Source: an uncultured Clostridia bacterium (GTDB lineage: Bacteria; Bacillota; Clostridia; Oscillospirales; Acutalibacteraceae). From it: DNA of 6,414 bases. Under the pieces are notes generated by a model. The model saw nothing but the letters and a program-made list of their open reading frames with translations. It had not been told where the DNA came from and searched no databases. Location of the stretch: the NCBI GenBank assembly GCA_946539105.1, contig CAMNHG010000076.1:1-6414 (forward strand). The letters run 5' to 3'. The translations under genes were made by a program, and so were the position numbers. Of the stretch, positions 1 through 4,995 are shown piece after piece. The stretch's first letter is position 1, and every line of letters starts with the position of its first letter.

Positions 1-231
1 ACAGGCTGTTCCTCGTGCAAGCACAGCGGATGGCTCGAGCTTTGCCCCTGCGGTATGATTCACCCCAACGTTCTGCGCGAGGGCGGAGTTGACCCCGAAA
101 AGTACACGGGCTTTGCATTCGGTCTCGGACTTACAAGACTTGCCATGATGAAGTACAAGGTTAAGGATATTCGCGACTTAAACAGCGGCAGCTTAAAATC
201 GCTCGCTCAGTTTACAGACGACGACAACTGA
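1..231 (+). CDS. pheS: Phenylalanine--tRNA ligase alpha subunit, C-terminal fragment (5' end outside window)
   Basis: The last 76 codons of the catalytic alpha subunit, which with PheT attaches phenylalanine to tRNA-Phe in the cytoplasm. The frame is open from base 1 and ends at TGA (229-231), followed at once by an in-frame TAG. The class II synthetase motif 3 is clear: GFAFGLGLTRLAMMKY, with the Arg that contacts ATP. It is preceded by the PheS-type segment containing CGMIHPNVLREGGVDPEKY. The last part, DIRDLNSGSLKSLAQF, differs from the more familiar FENDLRFLKQF ending recalled from other bacterial PheS proteins; I take this as lineage variation because the motif 3 core is intact. Four Cys residues cluster in the first 17 codons (CSSC then CPC), which is Cys-rich for this region. 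pheT follows after 15 nt, as in the usual pheST operon. Identity is secure; only the C-terminal fifth or so is visible. Confidence 0.96.
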   Translation, partial: TGCSSCKHSGWLELCPCGMIHPNVLREGGVDPEKYTGFAFGLGLTRLAMMKYKVKDIRDLNSGSLKSLAQFTDDDN

Positions 232-246
232 TAGGGAGGTACGGTT

Positions 247-2613
247 ATGTTTTTATCAATGAACTGGATTTCGGACTTTGTTGACTTTACAGGTCTTGAC
301 AAGCTGGAATTAATCCATAAATTTTCGCTTTCTACCGCCGAGGTAGAGAACGAGATTCTCTTCAAGGGTTCGGATTTGAGCGGCGTAGTTGTCGCTGAGA
401 TTAAATCCGTTGAAAATCACCCCGATTCAAAAAAGCTCCACCTGCTCAAGGTTGACACAGGCGAGGCTGAGCTTACCGACGTTGTATGCGGCGCGCCTAA
501 CGTAAGAGTAGGTATGAAAACCGCGTTTGCAAAGGTCGGCGCGAAAATCGGCGAGATAGAGATTGCACCGCGTCCGCTCGCCGGTCATATGTCATACGGA
601 ATGTGCTGCAGCGAGGCTGAGCTCGGTATCAGCGACGACAACTCGGGAATTATGGACATCACCGACGACGTACCCAACGGCGCGGATTTAAAGGATATTT
701 ACGAGATTGATGATATCGTGTTTGAGGTAGACAACAAGTCGCTTACAAACCGCCCTGACCTCTGGGGTCACTACGGTATCGCGCGCGAGTTTGCCGCCCT
801 TGCCGGCAGAGAGCTCAAACCCCTTGATGTTGAGGACTTAAAGGCTTACGACGGTCTTAAAAAGGTTGATTTGAAGATTGAGGATCCCCTTTGCTACCGC
901 TATAGCTGTTTGCAGGTTGAGAACATCACCAAGAGCGTAAGCCCTGTAAATATGAGAATCCGCCTGTTCTACTGCGGAATGAGGGGCATTAACCTGCTCG
1001 CCGACCTCACCAACTACCTTATGCTCGAGATGGGACAGCCTATGCACGCTTTCGATTCGCGCAAGGTTGAAAAAATCAGAATCAAGCGTTTTGACAAGCC
1101 ATTTACCTTCAAAACCCTCGACGAGGTCGAGAGAAATATCGACGAAAACACCCTGATGATTTGCAACGGCGACCAGCCTGTTGCCATCGCGGGTATTATG
1201 GGCGGACTTGACTCCGAGATTGTCGAGGATACCACAACCCTCACGCTTGAATCCGCCACCTTTGACGCGGCTTCAATCCGCAAATCAACGGTTCGTCTGG
1301 CTCACCGCACCGACGCTTCAATGCGTTACGAAAAGAGCCTCGATCCTGAGCTCACCGTTCCTGCAATCGCGAGATTTTTGTATCTCCTTAAGCAGTACGA
1401 CGGCGGAGTGCAGGTGGTATCAGCCCTCACCGACGAGTACGCTTACAAGTACGACACGGTTGAGCTGAGCTTTGACAAAGCGTTTGTTGACCGCTACACG
1501 GGCATTGAGATTGACAACGACACCATCCTCAAAACCCTTACAAGCCTCGGCTTTAAGGCAGAGCTCGACGGCGACAACTTCGACGTTGTAGTTCCCTCTT
1601 GGAGAGCTACAAAGGACGTTACCATTAAGGCGGACATCATCGAGGAAATCACCAGAATTTACGGTTACGATAACTTTGACGTTAACACCACGCGTTCTCC
1701 GCTCTATCCTGTCAGAATGGATGTTGTCAAGGAGGACGAGGACAAAATTAAGGATATTCTCGTCAAGCGATACAGCCTGCACGAGCTTCATTCCTATGTT
1801 TGGGCTTATTATGACGAGCTTAAGGAGCTTGGAATTGAGGTTGAGCCGAACATCAAGCTCGCAAACGCCACCAACCCGAACATTGAAACCATCAGAAAAT
1901 CAATGATTCCCACACAGCTTTGCCAGCTCAACGTCAACAAGGGTTACGCGCCTGAGTTCGGTATCTTTGAAATCGGCAGAGTTGTCGAGGGTATGGACGA
2001 GAACAACCTCTGTATCGAGAAGAAAAAGCTCGCTGTCTCGCTGTTCAGCAAGGTTAAGGACGTTCGCGATTTGTACTTTGAGCTCCGCGACATCCTCGCG
2101 GTTATCACTGACGATCTCAAGCACAAGCAGCTTGAATTCAAAACCGCCGAGGCAACTCACGGCTATGAACACCCTGTTAACCTCAACTCGATTATACTCG
2201 ACGGCGAGGTAATCGGTAAAATCGGCATTGTTCACCCGGTTGTCGGCAAGAATATTGACAAAAAAGCCGCTATTGTATTCGCTGAGGTTGATATGCAGGC
2301 GTTTGCCGACAAGAAAAACGCGTCAATCATCTACGACGAGCCGTCAAAGTTCCCGCCAATGGACTATGATTTGTCGGTTGTCGTTCCCTCGGGAGTGCTG
2401 TTCAGCGACCTTTCACAGTGCTGGAAGAACGAGGGTACGGAAATTCTTAAGAATGTAAAGATTGTGGACACCTACGACACAGAGCTGTTCCACAGCATTA
2501 CAATCAGGTTCGAATTTTCATCCTCTGAGCGCACGCTTTCATCCGCCGAGGTTCAGGCTGTAATGGACAAGGTAATCGAGAACCTTAAGGGTATCAACGT
2601 TAATTTGAGATAA
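247..2613 (+). CDS. pheT: Phenylalanine--tRNA ligase beta subunit
   Basis: Beta subunit of cytoplasmic phenylalanyl-tRNA synthetase; it binds tRNA-Phe and edits mischarged Tyr-tRNA-Phe. At 788 residues it is the usual full length (about 790-805). Domains in order: N-terminal start FLSMNWISDFVDF; EMAP/OB-like tRNA-binding domain about 45-155 (GVVVAEIKSVENHPDSKKL); B3/B4 editing domain about 215-385, with LTNRPDLWGHYG just before it, then LADLTNYLMLEMGQPMHAFD (Thr255, Asn256, His267) and IAGIMGG followed by Glu324, which seem to match the editing pocket; B5 domain about 402-475 (ADIIEEITRIYGYDN); catalytic-like core about 490-680; FDX-ACB anticodon-binding domain about 697-788. The ATG at 247 is chosen because AGGGAGGT (233-240) lies 6 nt upstream; the Met at codon 5 would be too far from it. 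The FDX-ACB domain looks slightly divergent: KFPPMDYDLSVVV lacks the usual Arg before DL, and the loop before the last strand is short. No frameshift is seen. Confidence 0.98.
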   Translation: MFLSMNWISDFVDFTGLDKLELIHKFSLSTAEVENEILFKGSDLSGVVVAEIKSVENHPDSKKLHLLKVDTGEAELTDVVCGAPNVRVGMKTAFAKVGAKIGEIEIAPRPLAGHMSYGMCCSEAELGISDDNSGIMDITDDVPNGADLKDIYEIDDIVFEVDNKSLTNRPDLWGHYGIAREFAALAGRELKPLDVEDLKAYDGLKKVDLKIEDPLCYRYSCLQVENITKSVSPVNMRIRLFYCGMRGINLLADLTNYLMLEMGQPMHAFDSRKVEKIRIKRFDKPFTFKTLDEVERNIDENTLMICNGDQPVAIAGIMGGLDSEIVEDTTTLTLESATFDAASIRKSTVRLAHRTDASMRYEKSLDPELTVPAIARFLYLLKQYDGGVQVVSALTDEYAYKYDTVELSFDKAFVDRYTGIEIDNDTILKTLTSLGFKAELDGDNFDVVVPSWRATKDVTIKADIIEEITRIYGYDNFDVNTTRSPLYPVRMDVVKEDEDKIKDILVKRYSLHELHSYVWAYYDELKELGIEVEPNIKLANATNPNIETIRKSMIPTQLCQLNVNKGYAPEFGIFEIGRVVEGMDENNLCIEKKKLAVSLFSKVKDVRDLYFELRDILAVITDDLKHKQLEFKTAEATHGYEHPVNLNSIILDGEVIGKIGIVHPVVGKNIDKKAAIVFAEVDMQAFADKKNASIIYDEPSKFPPMDYDLSVVVPSGVLFSDLSQCWKNEGTEILKNVKIVDTYDTELFHSITIRFEFSSSERTLSSAEVQAVMDKVIENLKGINVNLR

Positions 2614-2617
2614 AGGC

Positions 2618-2646
2618 TTGAATTTTAAACGGTTTTGGTTTATAAT
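2618..2646 (+). promoter_or_regulatory. Predicted sigma-A promoter for ireB and the following gene
   Basis: In the 62-nt gap after pheT, TTGAAT (2618-2623, 4 of 6 matches to the -35 consensus) and a perfect TATAAT (2641-2646) are separated by exactly 17 nt. Transcription would start near 2653, giving a 5' leader of about 20-25 nt that holds little more than the ribosome binding site GGGAGGTG (2660-2667), 8 nt before the ireB ATG. No terminator hairpin is seen between pheT and this promoter, so read-through from pheST may add to ireB expression. The assignment rests on motif and spacing only. Confidence 0.7.
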
Positions 2647-2675
2647 AAAATAGAATATCGGGAGGTGTTTTAAGT

Positions 2676-2921
2676 ATGTTAGACAAAACTATGATTTTCT
2701 CGCTCGGCGAGGAAAAGGATGATCAGATTAAAGCAGGACTTACTATTGTTTATGACGCGCTTAGGCAAAAGGGTTATAACCCTATCAATCAGATTGTAGG
2801 CTACATTCTCAGCGAGGATCCCACCTACATCACAACCTACAACAACGCGCGCAACATCATCAGCAAAATAGACCGCGACGACTTACTTGAAGCACTGGTA
2901 AAATCCTATTTGAATGTATAA
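2676..2921 (+). CDS. ireB: IreB-family regulatory phosphoprotein (UPF0297 / DUF965)
   Basis: A small cytoplasmic protein of 81 residues, the normal size for the UPF0297/YrzL/IreB family of Firmicutes. The diagnostic core is visible: YNPINQIVGY at 34-43, SEDPTYIT at 46-53, then NNARNIISKIDRDDLLEALV. In Enterococcus faecalis, IreB is phosphorylated on N-terminal threonines by the PASTA kinase IreK and acts against intrinsic cephalosporin resistance. Here one Thr (Thr5, in KTMIF) lies in the comparable N-terminal stretch and could be the phosphoacceptor; this is inference. The start is supported by GGGAGGTG 8 nt upstream. In Bacillus and many relatives this gene sits between alaS and the ruvX/yqgF-type nuclease gene; here it follows pheT and precedes an unknown 100-residue protein instead. 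Family membership is secure; the role in this organism is not shown by sequence. Confidence 0.93.
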   Translation: MLDKTMIFSLGEEKDDQIKAGLTIVYDALRQKGYNPINQIVGYILSEDPTYITTYNNARNIISKIDRDDLLEALVKSYLNV

Positions 2922-2951
2922 GTTCACAATAATTTGAAAGGATGATGCCTT

Positions 2952-3254
2952 GTGGCAGACGCCAAAAAGGATAAGGAGTTTTCTACCTACAAGGGCAGAC
3001 CTCTTGTGCGCTGCGGAGACGAGATTTACTACGGCAATATGGAAGAACCGTATGTAATCAGAATGCAGATTAAGTCCAAAAAGGAGCAGAACGGTATCGA
3101 AATCGCCGACAAGGTCGCGATTCAGCTTATGGCTACCGATCCGTACCTTTCTCCGCGCAAGCAGCTTGTTAAGTCAAGCGAGAAAAAGGGACTGTTTTTG
3201 GCAATGGATATTGCCGACATCTGGCTTAACCGCGCCTTAGCAGGCAAAATGTGA
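2952..3254 (+). CDS. Conserved-looking small protein of unknown function downstream of ireB (GTG start)
   Basis: A 100-residue soluble protein that I cannot assign to a named family. It starts at GTG (2952), with AAAGGA (2937-2942) 9 nt upstream; the ATGs at 2942 and 2945 are in another frame and close after a few codons. There is no signal peptide, membrane segment or Cys pair. The N-terminal two thirds look beta-rich: TYKGRPLVRCGDEIYYG (12-28) and YVIRMQIKSKKE (34-45), then IADKVAIQLMATDP (51-64). The last part, KGLFLAMDIADIWLNRALAG (79-98), reads as one amphipathic helix. It is rich in Lys (about one residue in eight). Codon use resembles the neighbours, and the 30-nt gap after ireB suggests a shared transcript. 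The link to IreB is by position only. A small nucleic-acid-binding or adaptor protein is possible but unsupported. Confidence 0.85.
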   Translation: MADAKKDKEFSTYKGRPLVRCGDEIYYGNMEEPYVIRMQIKSKKEQNGIEIADKVAIQLMATDPYLSPRKQLVKSSEKKGLFLAMDIADIWLNRALAGKM

Positions 3255-3306
3255 CGGGGTAGCCCCCGCGGGCAAAGCCGCCTTTGGAAGCGTTTGATTT
3301 ATTCTT

Positions 3307-3412
3307 ACGTTTCTGCAACGGCGGGTCAGAAGTTCGATTTGACTTCAACTTAATTACCAACGTTTCTGCAACGGTGGTCCGGAAGTTTGATTTAATTTCA
3401 ACTTAATAACCA
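3307..3412. repeat. Tandem duplication of a 53-bp unit inside repeat copy A
   Basis: Two head-to-tail units of exactly 53 nt, 3307-3359 and 3360-3412, both starting ACGTTTCTGCAACGG and ending ACCA. They match at 45 of 53 positions with no indels. A third unit in copy B (3506-3558) matches the second at 50 of 53. Each unit can fold two weak hairpins: CGTT-TCTGC-AACG near its start and AAGTT...AACTT in its second half (3383-3387 with 3400-3404 in unit 2). The second unit being closer to copy B than to its own neighbour suggests that the internal and whole-copy duplications were separate events. Confidence 0.85.
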
Positions 3413-3420
3413 AAAGAAAA

Positions 3421-3446
3421 ACGGAGCTATTTCAGCTCCGTTTTTT
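3421..3446 (+). terminator. Rho-independent terminator, end of ireB/unknown-gene transcript (likely bidirectional)
   Basis: An 8-bp perfect stem, ACGGAGCT (3421-3428) with AGCTCCGT (3434-3441), loop ATTTC, followed by six T (3441-3446). A run of A lies immediately to the left (AAAAGAAAA), which gives a U-rich tail on the opposite strand too, so it could act in both directions. It forms the right end of repeat copy A and lies about 170 nt downstream of the last + strand stop codon. Confidence 0.9.
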
Positions 3447-3454
3447 GTCGGGCA

Positions 3455-3593
3455 GGGTAGCCTCCGAGGGCAAAGCCGCCTTTGGAAACGTTTGATTTAT
3501 TTCTTGCGTTTCTGCAACGGCGGTTCGGAAGTTTGATTTAATTTCAACTTAATAACCAAAAGAAAAACGGAGCTGTCAAAGGCTCCGTTTTTT
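3455..3593. repeat. Intergenic repeat, copy B (short form, with terminator at right end)
   Basis: A second copy of the element at 3257-3446, starting GGGTAGCC only 8 nt after the U-tract of the first terminator. It has a 51-nt head (3455-3505), one 53-nt unit (3506-3558) and its own terminator (3567-3593). Similarity to copy A is high over the head, the 53-nt unit and the CCAAAAGAAAAACGGAGC link. The two copies differ most in the terminator loop and in the number of 53-nt units. The remaining intergenic bases, 3594-3637, hold nothing I can assign beyond a TATAAT on the + strand. Confidence 0.8.
3567..3593 (-). terminator. Rho-independent terminator for the lipoprotein gene (likely bidirectional)
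   Basis: Stem ACGGAGC (3567-3573) with GCTCCGT (3582-3588), extended by a T-G wobble on the + strand (T3574, G3581); loop GTCAAA. The left side is A-rich, so on the - strand the hairpin is followed by TTTTTCTTTT, suitable for ending the lipoprotein transcript about 50 nt past its stop. The right side has six T, so it can also back up the first terminator on the + strand. Confidence 0.85.
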
Positions 3594-3637
3594 ACTATAA
3601 TTTTAAAAAGACTGCTCCGGATGAAATGTCACGTTGC

Positions 3638-4342
3638 TTATTCGGATGTTAAATTCAGCGCGAATTTTTTGGGGGAGGGGACATAGTTTCTATCAGCGTC
3701 AACAACTCCGCTCAGAAAATAATCCCTTTGCAGATTATAAACGCTCCGGTAATTATCCTCAAGCGAGAAATCAAAGCGCACGTCTGTGGGCTTGAAGTAA
3801 CACAAATACACGGTCTTTCCGTCAATAATCTCCGAGCCGGCAGGGTAGATGATATCTGCATTGGTTATCTCCCTGTCGGAAGTGTTGACTTCAAACAGCA
3901 TTCCAAATCCCGGATAGTCGTTTGCGTTACCAAAGTCGCTGTTGGTTTTTTCATAAAATCTGAGGATATAAGTGCCATTATCCGTTTTTATACTTCTGGC
4001 GTAGACCTTTCCGACCCACTCGGGCATTGTGAATGTGATACCGAGATAAGAATCGTAGTATTTTTCGCTTTCAACAAGTACCTTTTCTCCGTTTGATTCT
4101 GTGCTGTGTTCGGAGTTTTGCTCTTCTGTCTTTGGACCTTCCTTAGTCGGTGCTTCGGTGGTCGCTTCAACAGTAGTCGGCTGCGCTGTAGTGGGAGCCT
4201 CGGTTGTGAACGGTACAGATGACGAAGATGAATCAGCGGAAGATGATGACTGACCGCCGATGTGGTTGTTACAACCGGACAATGAAGCCGCCGCAATCAA
4301 CACGGCGAGAGCGGCAAAAGCTGTTGCTTTAAGATTTTTCAT
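3638..4342 (-). CDS. Secreted lipoprotein with Ser/Thr/Pro-rich linker, function unknown
   Basis: A 234-residue predicted surface lipoprotein. The signal peptide is MKNLKATAFAALAVLIAAAS with lipobox LSGC, so Cys24 would be lipidated and the protein held on the outer face of the membrane. A low-complexity spacer (about 31-90) follows: runs of Ser, then two TTEAPT blocks (46-51 and 61-66) and Glu/Lys-rich sequence, likely a flexible stalk. The globular part (about 93-234) opens with KYYDSYLGITFTMPEWVGKV and has no catalytic motif that I recognise; the YLGITFTMP pattern recalls small uncharacterised lipoprotein domains of gut Firmicutes. The start is the ATG at 4342, with GGAGG (4355-4351) 8 nt upstream. 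A TTG-initiated form from 4357 is unlikely because that TTG overlaps the ribosome binding site. The gene follows khpA on the same strand but behind a terminator. Confidence 0.88.
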   Translation of the reverse strand: MKNLKATAFAALAVLIAAASLSGCNNHIGGQSSSSADSSSSSVPFTTEAPTTAQPTTVEATTEAPTKEGPKTEEQNSEHSTESNGEKVLVESEKYYDSYLGITFTMPEWVGKVYARSIKTDNGTYILRFYEKTNSDFGNANDYPGFGMLFEVNTSDREITNADIIYPAGSEIIDGKTVYLCYFKPTDVRFDFSLEDNYRSVYNLQRDYFLSGVVDADRNYVPSPKKFALNLTSE

Positions 4343-4350
4343 AATCAAAA

Positions 4351-4355
4351 CCTCC
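4351..4355 (-). promoter_or_regulatory. Ribosome binding site fixing the lipoprotein start
   Basis: GGAGG on the - strand, 8 nt before ATG at 4342. It directly touches the seven-U tail of the upstream terminator, so it would be the first sequence transcribed past the termination point. It rules out the longer TTG reading frame starting at 4357. Confidence 0.85.
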
Positions 4356-4388
4356 AAAAAAATTAGGGCAAACCGCGTGGATTTGCCC
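4356..4388 (-). terminator. Rho-independent terminator after khpA
   Basis: On the - strand, GGGCAAA (4388-4382) pairs with TTTGCCC (4372-4366) around a 9-nt loop, then TAA and seven T (4362-4356). It lies 27 nt past the khpA stop codon and closes the ffh-rpsP-khpA operon. The 3-nt gap between stem and U-tract may weaken it, so partial read-through into the lipoprotein gene is plausible. Confidence 0.8.
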
Positions 4389-4406
4389 CTTATTTACATT
4401 GTTCCC

Positions 4407-4427
4407 GAAATCGGCTTAGTCGATTTC
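4407..4427 (-). other. Perfect inverted repeat spanning the khpA stop codon
   Basis: GAAATCG (4407-4413) and CGATTTC (4421-4427) form a 7-bp perfect dyad with a 7-nt loop. The khpA TAA (4418-4416) lies in the loop. No U-tract follows, so it is not a terminator by itself; it could protect the 3' end of the mRNA or be chance. It sits 18 nt upstream of the terminator stem. Confidence 0.5.
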
Positions 4428-4649
4428 TACCATTACCTTTTCCTCGGTACGGATTGACGCGCTGCGTGCGATTGTACGGATAGCCTTGGCAATTCTGCCC
4501 TGCTTGCCGATAATTCTGCCCATATCGTCCTCTGCAACGTGGATGTGATATACGGTAATGCCTTCCTCGTTGGGCTCGTCTCTGTCAACCTTAACAGCGT
4601 CGGGCTCGTCAACAAGTCCCTTTGCGATAATAGCAAGTAATTCCTGCAT
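4416..4649 (-). CDS. khpA: KH-domain RNA-binding protein KhpA (YlqC family)
   Basis: A cytoplasmic single-KH-domain protein of 77 residues, the normal length. The RNA-contacting loop is G-K-Q-G at 48-51 inside MGRIIGKQGRIAKAIRTI, preceded by the strand ITVYHIHVAEDD, as in KhpA/YlqC. In pneumococci and some other Firmicutes KhpA pairs with KhpB (Jag/EloR) and binds many RNAs, affecting cell elongation and division. The start ATG has GAAAGGA 7 nt upstream. It follows rpsP by 33 nt, the usual order in Firmicutes. In Bacillus subtilis the cluster continues to ylqD, rimM, trmD and rplS; here a terminator and an unrelated lipoprotein gene follow instead. Confidence 0.95.
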   Translation of the reverse strand: MQELLAIIAKGLVDEPDAVKVDRDEPNEEGITVYHIHVAEDDMGRIIGKQGRIAKAIRTIARSASIRTEEKVMVEID

Positions 4650-4682
4650 TTTAATATCCTTTCTTACAGTTATTGAGTTTTA

Positions 4683-4928
4683 TCAGTCAATAACGCCGTT
4701 CTTCTTAAGAAGAGCCTTAACTGTGTCAGTGGGCTGCGCGCCGTTGGCAATCCACTTTTTAACAGCCTCTGCGTCAACCTTGAACTCCGAGGGGTTCTTA
4801 AGGATGTCGTAAGTACCGATTTCCTCAATAAAACGTCCGTTTCTGGGGTATCTTGAATCTGCAACTACTACTCTGTAGTAAGGAGCCTTTTTTGATCCCA
4901 TTCTTCTAAGTCTGATTTTTACTGCCAT
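4683..4928 (-). CDS. rpsP: 30S ribosomal protein bS16
   Basis: A full-length bS16 of 81 residues, a small-subunit protein bound to 16S rRNA that helps 30S assembly. The family signature is at the start: MAVKIRLRRMGSKKAPYYR, then VVVADSRYPRNGRFIEEIG, and the mid-protein helix VDAEAVKKWIANGAQPTDTV. The start is supported by AGAGGTG (4941-4935) 6 nt upstream. It lies 67 nt after ffh and 33 nt before khpA in one operon. No independent strong promoter is seen in the ffh gap, so it is probably transcribed from upstream of ffh. Confidence 0.98.
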   Translation of the reverse strand: MAVKIRLRRMGSKKAPYYRVVVADSRYPRNGRFIEEIGTYDILKNPSEFKVDAEAVKKWIANGAQPTDTVKALLKKNGVID

Positions 4929-4962
4929 AATTTACACCTCTATAAAAATTAATGTTTATATC

Positions 4963-4987
4963 TTCACCAATTCGTAGATTGGGTGAA
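4963..4987 (-). other. Intercistronic hairpin between ffh and rpsP
   Basis: TTCACCAAT (4963-4971) pairs with ATTGGGTGAA (4978-4987), with one bulged G and a 6-nt loop: 9 bp in all. It starts 8 nt after the ffh stop on the - strand. What follows is GATATAAAC, not a U-run, so it is not a classical terminator. It may be an mRNA processing or stability element that sets different levels for ffh and rpsP; that role is inferred. Confidence 0.55.
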
Positions 4988-4995
4988 TACTGTGT

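Larger units (their letters stand above)
3257..3446. repeat. Intergenic repeat, copy A (long form, with terminator at right end)
   Basis: Begins with GGGTAGCC two bases after the stop codon of the unknown gene. It comprises a 50-nt head (3257-3306), two 53-nt units (3307-3412), a short A-rich link, and a terminator hairpin. The same order recurs in copy B at 3455-3593 with one 53-nt unit. The heads differ by three substitutions and one inserted T. The head has two small dyads: GCCC/GGGC (3262-3265 with 3270-3273) and CAAAG/CTTTG around CCGC. No open reading frame, terminal inverted repeat typical of an IS, or transposase trace is seen. It is probably a dispersed intergenic element, MITE-like or terminator-associated; that part is inference. 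Confidence 0.8.

Noticed and set aside
232..246. T-box or other riboswitch controlling pheT
   Set aside because: The pheS-pheT gap is only 15 nt and holds just the ribosome binding site; any T-box would lie upstream of pheS, outside the window.
3257..3593. CRISPR array or insertion sequence in the repeat-filled gap
   Set aside because: Units are joined directly with no unique spacers of constant size, and there is no transposase frame or IS-like terminal inverted repeat.
3728..4096. 122-codon open frame on the + strand opposite the lipoprotein gene
   Set aside because: The opposite strand has a clear signal peptide, lipobox, RBS and terminator. This frame has none of these and reads as an antisense shadow.
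4343..4357. TTG start giving a 239-residue lipoprotein with five extra N-terminal residues
   Set aside because: The TTG overlaps the GGAGG ribosome binding site, whose 8-nt spacing points to the ATG at 4342; the shorter form also begins with a standard lipoprotein signal peptide.
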